Shown in pieces: positions 33,668 through 45,590 of a stretch of 64,000 nt of DNA. How positions within the stretch are numbered: the stretch's first letter is position 1; each line of letters opens with the position of its first letter. The notes under the pieces are model-generated. The model did no database searches. It worked only from the letters and a program-made list of their open reading frames with translations, and was not told the origin of the DNA. A program made the position numbers and the translations under genes. The stretch is from Cryptomeria japonica (Eukaryota > Streptophyta > Pinopsida > Cupressales > Cupressaceae). The DNA lies in the NCBI RefSeq assembly GCF_030272615.1, contig NC_081406.1, positions 167,507,521-167,571,520 on the forward strand, written 5' to 3'.

Positions 33668-34885
33668 TGTAGTGTCCTAAAATTGTGACACTTGCAATTT
33701 CGACCGCATTTGGGTCTTCACGATGGCGACGCAACACAAAACCTGAATGGAGACCCCGAAACTTGTCCACGACATCAAAAACTGCATTTTTCCAGCACCC
33801 TGCCTGATCCCTCCTTGCACCCTGCTATCTCGGGAGGTGGGACCAGAGCGCCCAGCGCCCTGGTCCCTGGCCCTATTTTTGGGCTCGGTCTCTTTTGGGT
33901 CTCGGGTCTTTAAGTTTGCAAATTGGAAAATAACCTTTCCTGGTCGGCCTAAGGTCGAAAAAATCAGTCTTTTAACCCTAATTGGCAAGTATATAAACTA
34001 CATTTTCCTCTCTCATTTAAGAGGATGGAAAAAAGGCGGAAGCGATATTCAAACATTCAAACATTCAAGCATTCAAGCATTCAAGCATTCAAGCATTCCT
34101 TCAAGCAATTGATCATTCCAAGTCTCCATTCAAGGCTAAGTGTTGCATTCAAGACAAGGATTCAACCATTGAAGAGGAGATCATATACTACAACATGCAA
34201 CATACAACATACAACAACATCTACACCTTCGCATGTAAGAATACAAACATTCTTACAACAAGGTACTAGTACTTGTTTTGCATTACAGTCATTTACATTT
34301 ACAGCATTTCTCATTTCTTGGTTAATTCCAAAACCGGGGTTTGACCTAAGGGCAAACCCCTAATCCCTAACCCCCCAATCGTCTTCCCTTTTCTATGTGT
34401 AGGTTGCAGGTACGCGACTGAAATTGAAGATCTGGAATCCTTGTGTAGAGACGAACAGATCCCCCTTTGTTTCGCGGATTTTTCAGAGGACCATGTGCAC
34501 GCCGGGCGCCATCGTCCCGTCAACTTTTTCTCAAATTTGCAGGACAGTGCCGTCTCAACATTTTACTGCTAATTCCAGGTCCGCAGCTTCATCCTATATC
34601 CCTATCTCAGTTTATAAGCGAATCTTTCTCACTTTCTATGCATTCCAAGCTTAATTCTTCTATCCACATTCTTTACAAAAGAGGGTAGCCTTTCTGTCTT
34701 AACCCTTGAAACTCATTTAGAATCTAATCTTGCATTGTGTGGGATTGGATCTTGTGGGTTTCAACCCCTCTTTTGAATGTAAAGTCTCCCCTAAGTGAAA
34801 ACCGACAATCCTAAGTGACCCCCCCTTTCCCCTTGGGAGTGGTGGAGGGAACACTTAGGGTTCGCCAACGATTTTCCGCTTTACA
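33668..34885 (+). mobile_element. Gyp-G 5' LTR (1218 bp)
   Basis: It starts TGTAGTGTCCTAAAATTG and ends CCGCTTTACA. The TATA box TATAAA is at 33992-33997. Soon after lies a run of ATTCAAGC units (34047-34099). The hairpin module GGACCATG..CATCGTCC is at 34488-34517. Small open frames in the LTR are not genes; most recur in the 3' LTR because the two are copies. Confidence 0.85.
34047..34099 (+). repeat. ATTCAAGC/ATTCAAAC short tandem repeat
   Basis: About six units of 8-9 bases just after the TATA box. The 3' LTR copy (40678-40720) is one unit shorter. Confidence 0.8.
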
Positions 34886-34888
34886 TTT

Positions 34889-34906
34889 TGGTGAACCCGA
34901 CGTGAA
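34889..34906 (+). other. Gyp-G primer binding site, matches tRNA-Trp
   Basis: TGGTGAACCCGACGTGAA begins three bases after the LTR end. It is complementary over 18 bases to the 3' end of plant tRNA-Trp (acceptor stem and T-arm ending ACGTCGGGTTCACCA), which I know from the tRNA sequence. Most copia elements here use the initiator methionine tRNA instead. Confidence 0.8.
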
Positions 34907-36065
34907 CATCCTTTCTGATTATTCATGACTAGATCTGAAAATTGGCTTCCTTGATTACATTTCCATGTTTGATCTTTTGCAAATTTTAGAGATTGATTGC
35001 ATAAAAACCCTAAATTTTCTTTTTGAAAATTGAACTTGTGAAATGTTTAATTGTTAATGCTTGTTTCAGATCTACCCTTCTACGGCAAATTGTCAATTCA
35101 TATTTGTGCTTTAATTTTGAAAATTAAGTGGTTAAGTGTTAAAACCCTAATTTTTAAAACCCTCTTGATTCAACCTTTGACTGATAATTTCACTGATCAA
35201 AACATTTCCAAATCAGCTGTAACTTTGGATTCCGCAACAAAATCATAATATCTTTCATCCCTAAAAATTTGGAAAAAAGTTGCAAGGACTGTGTGCACTC
35301 CGAGTGCCATCGTGCCCGACATTTTTTTCGAAATTTCGAGAGCTAGATCTTACTGTATTTTTCTGCTAAAATCCAGAATTTTGGCTGATTTCATTAATTC
35401 TAACACTTTCAAAATTAAAGTCAAAGTTGGTCTTGTGATTGCTTGGTTTAAGGCTTCTAATCATTCAAAAATTGTTGAAATTGAAATTCATGTCGAAATT
35501 GTGTTTCTTACTGTCCTAAATCTGAAAAGTGTGTTGGCATTCATTCAAAATTTCAGTGCTTTATTCAAATTCTTGCAATGTGTGACTTTTGAAATTAAGT
35601 GCTTAATTACACCAACTTTGATTTCCGCTTTCAAAATTGAATTTTGCGTGAAATTGAGTCAACTTTTAAAATTCAAAACTTGCAATGCTTTTGGTATTCC
35701 CTCTAAAATCATAAAATTCAAAATTTCAGTTTCCCTCTCTTTTTCAAAATTCAAATTTTGCATTTTTCGACAATCTAGGTAGGGTTCAATTTTGAGATTG
35801 CAACTTTAATTTGGCCTATCTACAGATCGTAAAATCACTCAATTTTTTTTAGATTAGCTTTAAAATCATCATAACTTTCATCCCTGCAAATTTCAAAAAA
35901 AGTTGCGAGGACCGTGTGCACTCCGAGCGCCACGGTCCCTGACTTTTTTTTCGAAATTTCGGGAGATTGTCGTGATTGCATTTAACAGCTTAAATCTAGG
36001 AGATTGGCTGATTTTATTGAAATTTGCTACCTCTAAATTCAAAATCTTCTCTCCCTCTCTAGTGC
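34907..36065 (+). repeat. Gyp-G leader with duplicated hairpin module
   Basis: The 1.16-kb untranslated leader holds two copies of a roughly 170-bp module (about 35238-35405 and 35867-36040). Each has TTTCATCCC, then GGAC(C/T)GTGTGCACTCCGAG, then CGAAATTTCG, then TTGGCTGATTT. In the second copy GGACCGTG (35909-35916) and CACGGTCC (35931-35938) form a perfect 8-bp stem with a 14-base loop. The frame at 35291-35782 is rich in Phe, Lys, Ile and Leu and runs across this AT-rich leader; I do not regard it as a gene. Confidence 0.65.
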
Positions 36066-39017
36066 ATGAGTTTTACAACAATAAGACCTACTTACACTAT
36101 TCCCGTTAGACGAAGCCTTAGAATTAAGTCCTTCCAAGGTTTAATTACTGAGGAGATGGAACCTAATTTGAATAGCCTTTTTAATGAGGACATGGGTAAT
36201 TCCTCTAATCCTCTTAATGATGAAGAAGCTCTCCATGAGGTTTTTGTAGAACAACTTTCGAAATTGGATAACCAATTTGATGATTTTCGACAATGGATGT
36301 CTCAAGAATACCCCGATAGTCAAGCTCTTCCTTTAATTGAGGGTCTAAAACGTATGCTTCAAAGTGATAAGAATGGAATTGATATTTTGCGTGGTATTTC
36401 ACACATTGTGGATTCGAATGTGATGCCTCTGAAGAGTTGTGCTGAAACTTTAGGTTATACACAACCTCCTACTCAAGTCAATCATTCTATTCCTTTGACA
36501 ACTTCTATTGCTAGCATACGTACCTTTACATCAAACATAATGACTACTTCAATACAAGACATTCCGCCTATGATCACCAGTCATGGGGGAAATCCTTTTT
36601 CTTCAATCAACCCTCTTCCTTCAATCAATCTGACTTCTTCATTCATTCCTTCAATGAGTGTCCCTATTATATCTCCACAAATGAACATGACACAAGGGGG
36701 CAATTCATTCAACCATTCCATTCCTCCTTGTAGTGTTCCTCCTTTCCAATCCTCTCCTATGACTAACTATCATAGTGTCCCGCCACCTTACTCTCTACCT
36801 TCTTTCAATAACATAACACCTCCATCTCAATCTAACGCATCTAATATGAACTCTTCGACTGAAGCGACCATTAACAATCTTGCATAAACTGTCTCTTCTT
36901 TACAGCAACAAATTGCCTCTATGAATCAATCTAAGTTTAGTGTGCCCACATTTGATGTTGCGAGCCCACTTTCTCTTGACATTATTCGAGCTATCCCTCC
37001 TAAACATGTTGAAATCCCGCATTTGGAGCTTTATAATGGTAAAGGTGATCATCTAACACATGTTAAGACTTTTCAAACAATCTGTACCGATTTTGCTTAT
37101 GACCAAAGGTTGCTTGCAAAACTGTTTACTAGAACATTAAGAGATAAAGCCCTACAATGGTATTGCTCGTTGCCTTCTTATTCCATTACTTCTTTCGAAC
37201 AACTTGCAAATGCTTTCATTCAACAATTTCAAAACAATATAAGTCCTAAAGTTACTTTGATTGATTTAATGCATTGTAAACAAGGTGTTAAAGAAAAAGT
37301 GACTGATTTCATTGGTAGATATAAGCATTTTTATGCTCAAATCTCTTTTCCAGTGCCTAACAATGATATTCAAGGAATCTTTATTTCTAATTTACAAAAA
37401 GATATTCGAGATAAACTTCTATTTTCTGAGTTTACTTCTTTCCAACAGTTGTGTGCAACTCTTCACAATTATCAACTGATTGTGAGTCAAATGGAACAAT
37501 CACATCCTATGGCTCCGAGTGATAAGGGTGATAGTAGTCAACAACCATTTGGGAAGTTTAAACCGAACAGAGATTCCATCAAATTCAATGAAAACATCAT
37601 CAACAACAATGTGAATGCAGCATCAGGTGTGCCTCCTATTTCTAAGTTTTTCAAGAAAGAAAGAAAGTTTACTCCTTTGAATGAATCATTGCATAGTATT
37701 ATGAATAAGTTACTGGAACAAAATGTGCTTACTCTTCCTCCTATAAGGCAAATAGATCCTGCAAAGATTAATTCACCTTATTTTGATAACAAATCTTTTT
37801 GTCAATTTCATCGTCAACCTGGGCATGATACTGAAAAATGTTTTGCTTTGAAGGGTAAAATTCAAGATTTGATTGATAATAATACTATCTCTATTTCTGG
37901 AGTGAATGATAAAGGCAACACATCTGTAGCTCCTCCTAACCAAAATCTTCAGATTTTTACTGATCCATTACCTTCTCATACCTCTAATGCGATTGAGACT
38001 AATGATTCCTCTTTCTCATCTGATGGTCTTGTGTCTATGACTCCGAATGTGATTAACTTTGTAGAGCAGCAAGAAAACCATAAAGAACCTTCCATCACAT
38101 TTGATTCTAGTGAAACTATCAGGGCACCTGATGGTCCTTTATACATAGTTGAAAAAGTCAAGAATACACCTTGCCGTGGAGTGCTTATTGATCCTTCGTG
38201 CATGGTTAATGTTATTACTGAAGAATTTCTTTTTACTTTGCAATTGAATCAAGTGATCTATGACAAAATAGATGTGATTGTGAAATTATTTGATGCATTT
38301 TCTTCTCCTTCAATTGGTTCTATTACATTACCTATTGAGGTCCATAACAAATCCCTCGATGTGAACTTTGCTATTATTCCTTCATCCGAACAATTTCGTG
38401 TGAAGCTTGGCTATCCTTGGCTATCTTCCAAGAAAGCTATTGCTTCTCCTATTCATAAATGTTTGAAATTTCCCCATAATGGTGAAGTTGTTACTGTCAA
38501 TCATAGTCTCTTTAAACTAGCTGAAAGAACTTCTAGCGTTCCTATTGATTATTTTTGGCCTAAACAATTCCAATCTCTTCCTCCGTGAAGAGATCATCTT
38601 TTCAAATCTTATCAAAAGTGGAAAACAGATATGATCCTATCTCTAAGTGAACCTAGAACACCCAAACTTGATATTCCTATCGGTCTTGAGAAGGAATTTC
38701 TTCCTTTGAAAGATAAAACTAATGTCTTTCCTCAAGAAGATTCCCAACCCATCCCTATGGATGTGACTATGTCTATGCCTAATAAACTTTCTAAAAGCAG
38801 ACCTATACCTCCTCGTCATGATGGACTTGGTCTCCTTCCTAAACCAAATATTCCTCCTTTATATGGAGCAGTTCCTCCTCCTTCTTTTTATAGAGAGAAG
38901 AGACCTTCTTCTTCTCCTATTATCCAGCCTAAAAGACCACAACCTAAACACCCAAGTGATAAGGATGAGAACATTCCTCCTCCTCAATCTTCTCCACTTC
39001 CTACTAAGACTAGATGA
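36066..39017 (+). pseudogene. Gyp-G gag with protease-like region
   Basis: A single frame of 984 codons with stops at 36885 and 38586. The first 270 residues are Ser/Pro/Asn-rich. From about 37010 comes the Ty3/gypsy gag domain (LELYNGKGDHLTHVKTFQ, RTLRDKALQWYCSLP, FIQQFQNNI, LMHCKQGVKEKVTDFIGRYK). Near 37800 is a Cys-His cluster (CQFHRQPGHDTEKC) like that of Tat/Athila-type gags. Near 38190 RGVLIDPSCMVNVI resembles a retroviral-type aspartic protease site, with DPS in place of D(S/T)G. A Pro-rich tail follows. In the family, gag builds the particle around the RNA. Domain wording suggests the Tat lineage (inference). Confidence 0.8.
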
Positions 39018-39489
39018 AACCATTCTGCATGTGAACACCGATGAAAGCGTCGTCTTAGAGCTTAAGCAACTGCTTCTCAAACTTTGCAATCCCCAAAAAC
39101 ACCTTCAACAAGCATTATTCCATTTTCTCCAAAATCTCCTAAACATAAGATACATGATGATCTTGATCCTGTGTGAGTTAAAGATCCTATTTTTATAAAT
39201 CTTGATGATGATATAGATGAAAATGTTATTCATGATGAAAATGTTACTTCTCTTGCTTCTGATAGTGAATATGAACTTGTTGATATTGATAACCATTTAT
39301 CTAACGAATTTTCTAAAGCACTTATCCTAGCTCCTAGACAAGAACAACGTGGCTTGGAACATGAACATAGCCCTTGTTTGGATCTTGTGATAGCTCCATC
39401 TACTGTGTTGGATGTTCCTCCTCTAGCGTGTTCCCTACCTTCCCAAAACATTGATCAGCAAGATCGGGGGGTAGATGATGTGCTAGACT
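39018..39489 (+). pseudogene. Gyp-G acidic gag tail, frameshifted
   Basis: Beyond the TGA at 39015 the original frame is lost, but a coding-like frame is visible from about 39201 to a TAG at 39487. It begins NLDDDIDENVIHDENVTSLA and ends QDRGVDDVLD. It is strongly acidic and follows the Pro-rich tail, so I read it as the C-terminal end of the same gag protein after a frameshift. Confidence 0.55.
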
Positions 39490-40235
39490 AGTTTCATTAG
39501 CATAGCAAATTCTCTCCTCCTCTCTTTTGTTACTTCTTCTATGTGTTATCCTCATTCTTCTATTTGTTGTCCTTAGTGTTGTCTACTTGAGGACGATGCA
39601 AAGCATTGAGATCTCTTTTGGTCTCTCTCATGTTGACTCAAAAGACACATGTGTTCCCTTCTTCTAGGTGACCTTCCTTGATTGGGGAATGAAGAACAAT
39701 TATGCATACATACATATGATATACATGAATTATCATACAACATACTGACCCTGAGGAAAGCGAAGTCACCTCGTGCTTTGTGTTTTGTGTCTATTATCCT
39801 TGGGTTTATCTCACACTTGGGGGCTAAATCCTTGCGATAACATGCTCCTTTCCCTTCTCATTTCCTATATGTATCACTACCTTAAAGCAATCACCCCCAT
39901 TGAGGCGTGTGCAATCGCTTTAACGTAGGGGGCATACACCCTGTCTATCCCTTCAGGAATACTTGAAAATTTCTTGGTGAACTTAGCTTTGCCTTGAAAA
40001 TTTTTGGTATTTCTCTTGCATGACTCATAGTGAGGGAACCTTACTACTGATAGTCATGGTTCTCCCTCGTGATCTTCCCTTTTACTTTGTCAATCGAAGT
40101 CGTAAGATCCTTAGTCCACTGGGGGCTTGGTGTGTCTTGCCTCCTTGACGTGGTGAAAGTCTTTCAATGTTGTTTCCTTGTACTTTACCAGAAGTATGAG
40201 CGTACGCTTATACTCCCGCTAAAGTGGGGGCTAAA
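39490..40235 (+). other. Gyp-G 3' untranslated region and PPT
   Basis: No coding potential. AAAGTGGGGGCTAAA at 40221-40235 is the polypurine tract directly before the 3' LTR. A CTTGAGGACGATGC run near 39586 is typical of the region between gypsy coding sequence and LTR. Confidence 0.7.
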
Positions 40236-41279
40236 TGTAGCATCCTAAAATTGTGACACTTGCAATTTCGACCGCATTTGGGTCTTCACGATGGCGACGC
40301 AACACGAAACCTGAATGGAGACCCCGAAACTTGTCCACGACATCAAAAACTACATTTTTCCAGCACCCTGCCTGATCCCTCCTTGCACCCTACTGTCCTG
40401 GGAGGTGGGACCAGAGAGCCCAGCGCCCTGGTCCTTCACGAACAGGGCGCCCAGTGCCCTGGTCCCCCAGGACCATGGCACCCAACGCCCTGGTCCCTGG
40501 CCCTATTTTTGGGCCCGGTCTCTTTTGGGTCTTGGGTCTTTAAGTTTGCAAATTGGAAAATAACCTTTCCTGGTTAGCCTAAGGTCGGAAAAATCAGTCT
40601 TTTAACCCTAATTGGCAAGTATATAAACTACATTTTCCTCTCTCATTTAAGAGGATGGAAAAAAGGCGGAAGCGATATTCAAACATTCAAACATTCAAGC
40701 ATTCAAGCATTCAAGCATTCCTTCAAGCAATTGATCATTCCAAGTCTCCATTCAAGGCTAAGTGTTGCATTCAAGACAAGGATTCAACCATTGAAGAGGA
40801 GATCACATACTACAACATACAACATACAACATACAACAACATCTACACCTTCGCATGTAAGAATACAAACATTCTTACAACAAGGTACTAGTACTTGTTT
40901 TGCATTACAGTCATTTACATTTACAGCATTTCTCATTTCTTGGTTAATTCCAAAACCGGGGTTTGACCTAAGGGAAAACCCCTAATCCCTAACCCCCCAA
41001 TCGTCTTCGCTTTTCTGTGTGTAAGTTGCAGGTACACGACTGAAATTAAAGATCTGGAATCCTTGTGTAGAGACAAACAGATCCCCCTTCGTTTCGCGGG
41101 TATTTCGGAGGACCGTGTGCACGTCGGGCGCCATCGTCCCGTCAACTTTCGCTCAAATTTGCAGGACAACGTCGTCTCGACATTTTACTACTAATTCCAG
41201 GTCCGCAGCTTCATCCTATATCCCTATCTCAGTTTATAAGCGAATCTTTCTCACTTTCTATGCATTCCTAGCTTAATTC
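40236..41279 (+). mobile_element. Gyp-G 3' LTR, 3'-truncated
   Basis: It matches the 5' LTR from TGTAGCATCCTAAAATTG up to GCTTAATTC at 41279, then similarity ends abruptly; the last 240 or so bases are missing. Near 40420-40500 it has about 65 extra bases made of three related GCGCCCAG(C/T)GCCCTGGTCC-type units where the 5' LTR has one. Confidence 0.85.
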
Positions 41280-42360
41280 GACATTAACCATCTCTAAAAT
41301 TTTGATGAGAATCCCTAGACTCTAGATTATTGTAAGACCTTAAAATGAGATAATTTACAATCAATAACTTGAACATTTGATTGATGGGGCCCATAAACTT
41401 TTTTTTTTGGTCATACAATCATAATTTTATTGGAAAATGTGACAAATTAATCTTGTGGATGAAGCCCATATTTTCTTTTACCACTTTCTTTATTCCTAAA
41501 AATGGACCCCTCTACCTTTAGATCAATTGTATGATCTTGGACTATTTGTGACTGCTAATCTAAACTGTAACTTGACTCTTTTGTGAGATTTTTTGAATTA
41601 TATCCATTAGGAGCCATCCAAAAATCATGGGGCTCTTCCCATCTAAATTTAATCAGTTTTATAGATTTCTATCTTCAATGTCTATTGCTAAGGTATTTTT
41701 GGTAGATTTCGTTGACTATTTTTTTTTAATAATATTTCATTTGGTAACAACTTTAACATAGAAATATATATATATATATATATCAAATTTAATTTTCTTT
41801 TTCCACTGAAGAAAGGAATCTAAATGGAGTGTACAATACTTTTTTTGTGTAGTTGATTTTTTTCTATCTTAGTGAACAAAGATGAATATTTTTGTAATGT
41901 AATTTGTTGACAATAATTATTTTTAAAGTATAACATTTACATAAAAGAATGCAAAATATATTTTTTAGAAAAATAACAATAGTTATTAGATTTTTTATTT
42001 GTATAACTTTGATTTTTTTAAAAAGTTATACAAAATGATAATTTGATTTGGAGGAAACGGTTAAGAAACATATATATACATGTTGAGAGTTTCATTTTGA
42101 ATGAATTTGTTCTATTTTATTTATATCCTAAAAATGAGACACACTATTTTACACAAATTAATAAATTATTCATAATTTAGTAAAAACTTTCTTACTTCAA
42201 ACCAAATCTAATTAATCTCATACAAAAATTATATACAAATGCAACTAAAATAAAATAAAATATTAATTGTATATTCTAATCCTTCCTTTATTAATGAAAA
42301 CATATACAAACATTTGATCACATAAATAAATATTGATTTTGAAAGGAAAGAGAAACATTC
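41280..42360. other. AT-rich interval, no gene seen
   Basis: The sequence right of the truncated LTR is AT-rich, with a TA microsatellite at about 41764-41783 and long T runs. I see no LTR end, coding domain or RNA gene. It could be pre-insertion host DNA. Confidence 0.5.
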
Positions 42361-42430
42361 TTACACATTTACATCAGCTATCTTTAACCATGGTGGAGGT
42401 TTCCCAGATAAATTATTGTTTCCAAGGTAC
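42361..42430 (-). pseudogene. Possible terminal LRR exon of a receptor-like protein
   Basis: The minus strand reads YLGNNNLSGKPPPWLKIAD.. and then a TAA at 42361. This matches the plant leucine-rich-repeat pattern LxLxNNxLSGxIPxxL, with Lys-Pro where Ile-Pro is usual. Just upstream on the same strand (42431-42443) the sequence TTGGCTTTTCAG is a good 3' splice acceptor, leaving the exon in phase 1. No other exon is recognisable upstream within the next 500 bases, so it is either a gene fragment or a chance match over 22 codons. In plants such proteins are cell-surface receptors. Confidence 0.35.
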
Positions 42431-42981
42431 CTGAAAAGCCAACATATTGTCCAATACTTTACTTTAAAAATTATCTTAGCAAGAAGAACTAATACTACTT
42501 ATTAATGATGAAAGGTTTTAGCAATATTCATATATGATTCAAGAGAAGAGAAAGGTTGAGAATATTATGGACATGAAAAATTGACTGTGGATCATATATA
42601 TATATATATATATATCACAAAATTTCAAAGGAGGCATTTCTAAGATAAGAATTTTATCAATATTTTTTGTAAAAATGTGATTCTAGAATAATTTAAAAGA
42701 TTTTTCAAATAATTTCTATATAGTATAAATAATTAGTTTTATTTAGATTATAATTGAGAGTTAATAGATTTAAAAAATATTAGAATTCAAATTTAAGTCT
42801 TATATTTTATGGTTTCAAATATTTACACTCAACATAAAATGATTTTTAGTGAGTTTTATGTGAGACAATAAAATTTATTAATAGACTAATAATCACTTGA
42901 CAACATTTCAAGTTTTTTTAAAAAAGGAAGTAATGAAAAATGGTATAAAAGATTACACATATTTTAAGCACATAGATATAT
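42431..42981. other. AT-rich interval, no gene seen
   Basis: It contains a TA microsatellite at about 42595-42615. Nothing else is recognised. Confidence 0.5.
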
Positions 42982-44095
42982 TGTGGGGTGCAAGCGGTGA
43001 ATCGATGTAGCCTATCCCAAATTGATTAAACATTAATTATCATAAATAAAATTTTCAATTGTGAAACACAAATCATCAAGTTAATAGAATTTACTAATTG
43101 TTTCTCAATGATGAAGAAACATCAAATGGTAAACATAAACACACATCCAAATAGGTGAATACCATATTTATGTGGAAACCTAGAAGGAAAAAATCATGAT
43201 GAGAATAGCTAATTGGGTCTACTATCCAAATATAACATCACAAAATAATAAAGAACTTACAACATGAAGTAGACACTAGCCTACTAGAGAAACCAATCCC
43301 TAATTACATTTGTAGGCATCAACCTATAGGAGAAACCAATCCTCTAATTCAAGATCAGAGTACTGACTCATCATGTGAGACACTAATCTCAATAAAATAT
43401 GAGAGATATGAAATGTGTATCTCTAAGGTTGAATACTTAACTTCTTCCTAATCTAATCAACTTCAGAAAATCCCCACATTGTGCATAAAATCTTCAAATG
43501 AATTCATACACTATGATTGAGACAATTTGTACAAGTTTTGTCATCATCACCCACATACTTGCATGTCAACAACCATCTAATTTCATCAACCACACAACAC
43601 ATGAAATGAATCTTATCTTCAATATATATATACTGGACAACATTAATTAAATTCTCAAGTCCACCTAGATTATATTTATTATATTCACAATTCAACCAAA
43701 GATTAAACATTAACCCAAATGTGTAATAGGATTCGATCCACAAGCCCACATGCTACTCTAGGAGTGGGGACACACTATGGATTAGCCAACATACAATATA
43801 ATAGACCCAATGAGCATGCACATGCTACCTTTCGCTGGTGTACATTACAATCTTCAGGTGCATCAATCTAGAACATTAGAAAAGTTAACTATCATAGTGA
43901 ACACTATCATGTCTAACTTACTACTTGATAAAGGTCAACCTATGAAACTTTGGAATATAATACTTCATATGTATTCTGAATTAACCTCCAAACCACAAGC
44001 TATAATACACAACTATGATGTAATGTGAAGCCAAACACTGTGACAACCAATATATATATTGTGTTTGAGTAATAGAACTTCAATTATAGCACAAA

Positions 44096-45588
44096 TGTTG
44101 GCAATATAACAAGGATATTGAGAAGGTTGTTGATGATTATGGAGATAACTGATTAAAGATGTTTTACTGTCTTGATATTATTATTTTGTCATTGACGTCA
44201 AGAAATTGATTTTCTGATTCAGTATGATGTTGCCATATCTTAACCAATATGATATGAAGATTATAAAGAAGTTGGTAAAGACACAGGAAATAATATGATG
44301 AATAAAGGGATAAGTTATTCAATGGGCAACTCTACCGATTCAGACAATGATGAGATCTTGATGTTTTAGATTGTTTTAATATCATACATATGCTGTAAAA
44401 TGTAAAGGTTAATACTACACTATGTTATCAGGCAAAAAACCTAGTCAGTAAACTCTAAGGAACCCAGTCAGTAAACCCTAAGGTTATCATAGTCGGTTAA
44501 TGAAGACAGAATGTCTACCGAGTAAAGTTTAGTATTCACCGAGTTGTGACCGAGCTATAACAGAATGCATTAAATGTTTACATGTGATATTTAATGAAAG
44601 AAGTTAATGAGCTAGAGTGGATCAATGATTAGCAAGTCGTGGAAGAAGTTTGTTAACAAATCTAAGGCAATGGAAAGTTAGCAAGAAGATCTACAGCTCA
44701 GATTGAACCGCATTACCCTAACACAAGTTCCAAGATTATTGTGCAAGTTCCGAGGCAGGGTAAAATGTTTTTTAGATCGTAAGATACAATGAACCTGGAC
44801 AAGATTGAAGATCTGATGGCTATGATTGATCATGGGAAATGTGATCAAGGAGATTAAGCGGTTAGATGATTGTTTATAAATAAGGAACTGTTGATAAACA
44901 GTGTATGCGGGCAAGTGTATGCACAGGGATGCTACATAGTGATCACCGAGCACATAAGCTTGAAGACCTGTTGGAATAATAGAGTATTGATGCCCAGCAG
45001 ATAGACAAGAATAGTTCTATGTCTAGATTGTGTTGAACAAATAAGAATCTGCTTTAGCATTTTAGATGTAAAGTTGCAGATAGATTGTATTACTGTTAGC
45101 TTGTGAAAGTAACAGGAAATCTCTTAACCAAGTGGACTTAACAGTCTTATAAGTAAATCCTCTAACAAGGTGACATTCTAAATGAGTGTTTGAAATCCTT
45201 TGACAAGGTCACTTCTAACAAAGTGAAGATCCTAACAGATCTGAGGGAAATCCCTTAATCGGGTCACATCTAGCAATGTGTTTTGTAATCTTTAACAGGA
45301 TTGGCTTTTAACCGAGCATACTATAGAAGAGTATATTTCTTAGTGGGTCCAAAATCCCACAGTGGTTTTTCCCTATTTGGGTTTCCATGTTAAATCTAGT
45401 GTTATGAGGTTTATATTGTTCATATGCTTTTGAGTTTGCATGTTTGACAGTTTTATTATATGACTGATATATGTTACCGAGGTTGAATCTGATGTTTTCA
45501 TTAATGATTAAGTTTGTATGATTCACCCCCCCCCCTCTCATCTTGTTGGCTATCAGATCTGTACTTATATTAAGTATCAGAACTATCA
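44096..45588 (+). mobile_element. Copia-I 5' LTR
   Basis: The TATA box TATAAA is at 44875-44880. The leader beyond about 45115 consists of reiterated units such as CCTCTAACAAGGTGAC and ACTTCTAACAAAGTG. The final 250 bases hold the shared module (cccacagtggtttttcccta; CACCCCCCCCCTCTCATC). Confidence 0.9.
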
Positions 45589-45590
45589 AT

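Larger units (their letters stand above)
33668..41279 (+). mobile_element. Gyp-G: Ty3/gypsy element without pol
   Basis: 5' LTR 33668-34885, PBS 34889-34906, leader, gag frame 36066-39017 with an extension to about 39490, PPT 40221-40235, and a 3' LTR from 40236 that breaks off at 41279. Termini are TGTAG..TTTACA. Between gag and PPT there is no reverse transcriptase, RNase H or integrase; only about 0.75 kb separates the acidic gag tail from the PPT. This is a large non-autonomous gypsy that keeps gag. The missing right end prevents a TSD check. Confidence 0.85.

Noticed and set aside
33692-34688. Several frames in the Gyp-G LTR, recurring at 40260-41169
   Set aside because: They recur because the two LTRs are copies. 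They cross short tandem repeats and contain no domain.
35291-35782. 163-codon frame in the Gyp-G leader
   Set aside because: Phe/Lys/Ile-rich composition expected from AT-rich sequence; it overlaps the repeated hairpin module and shows no domain.
43810-44028. 72-codon frame next to Copia-I
   Set aside because: It lies in the Copia-H LTR and is disrupted in the second LTR copy.
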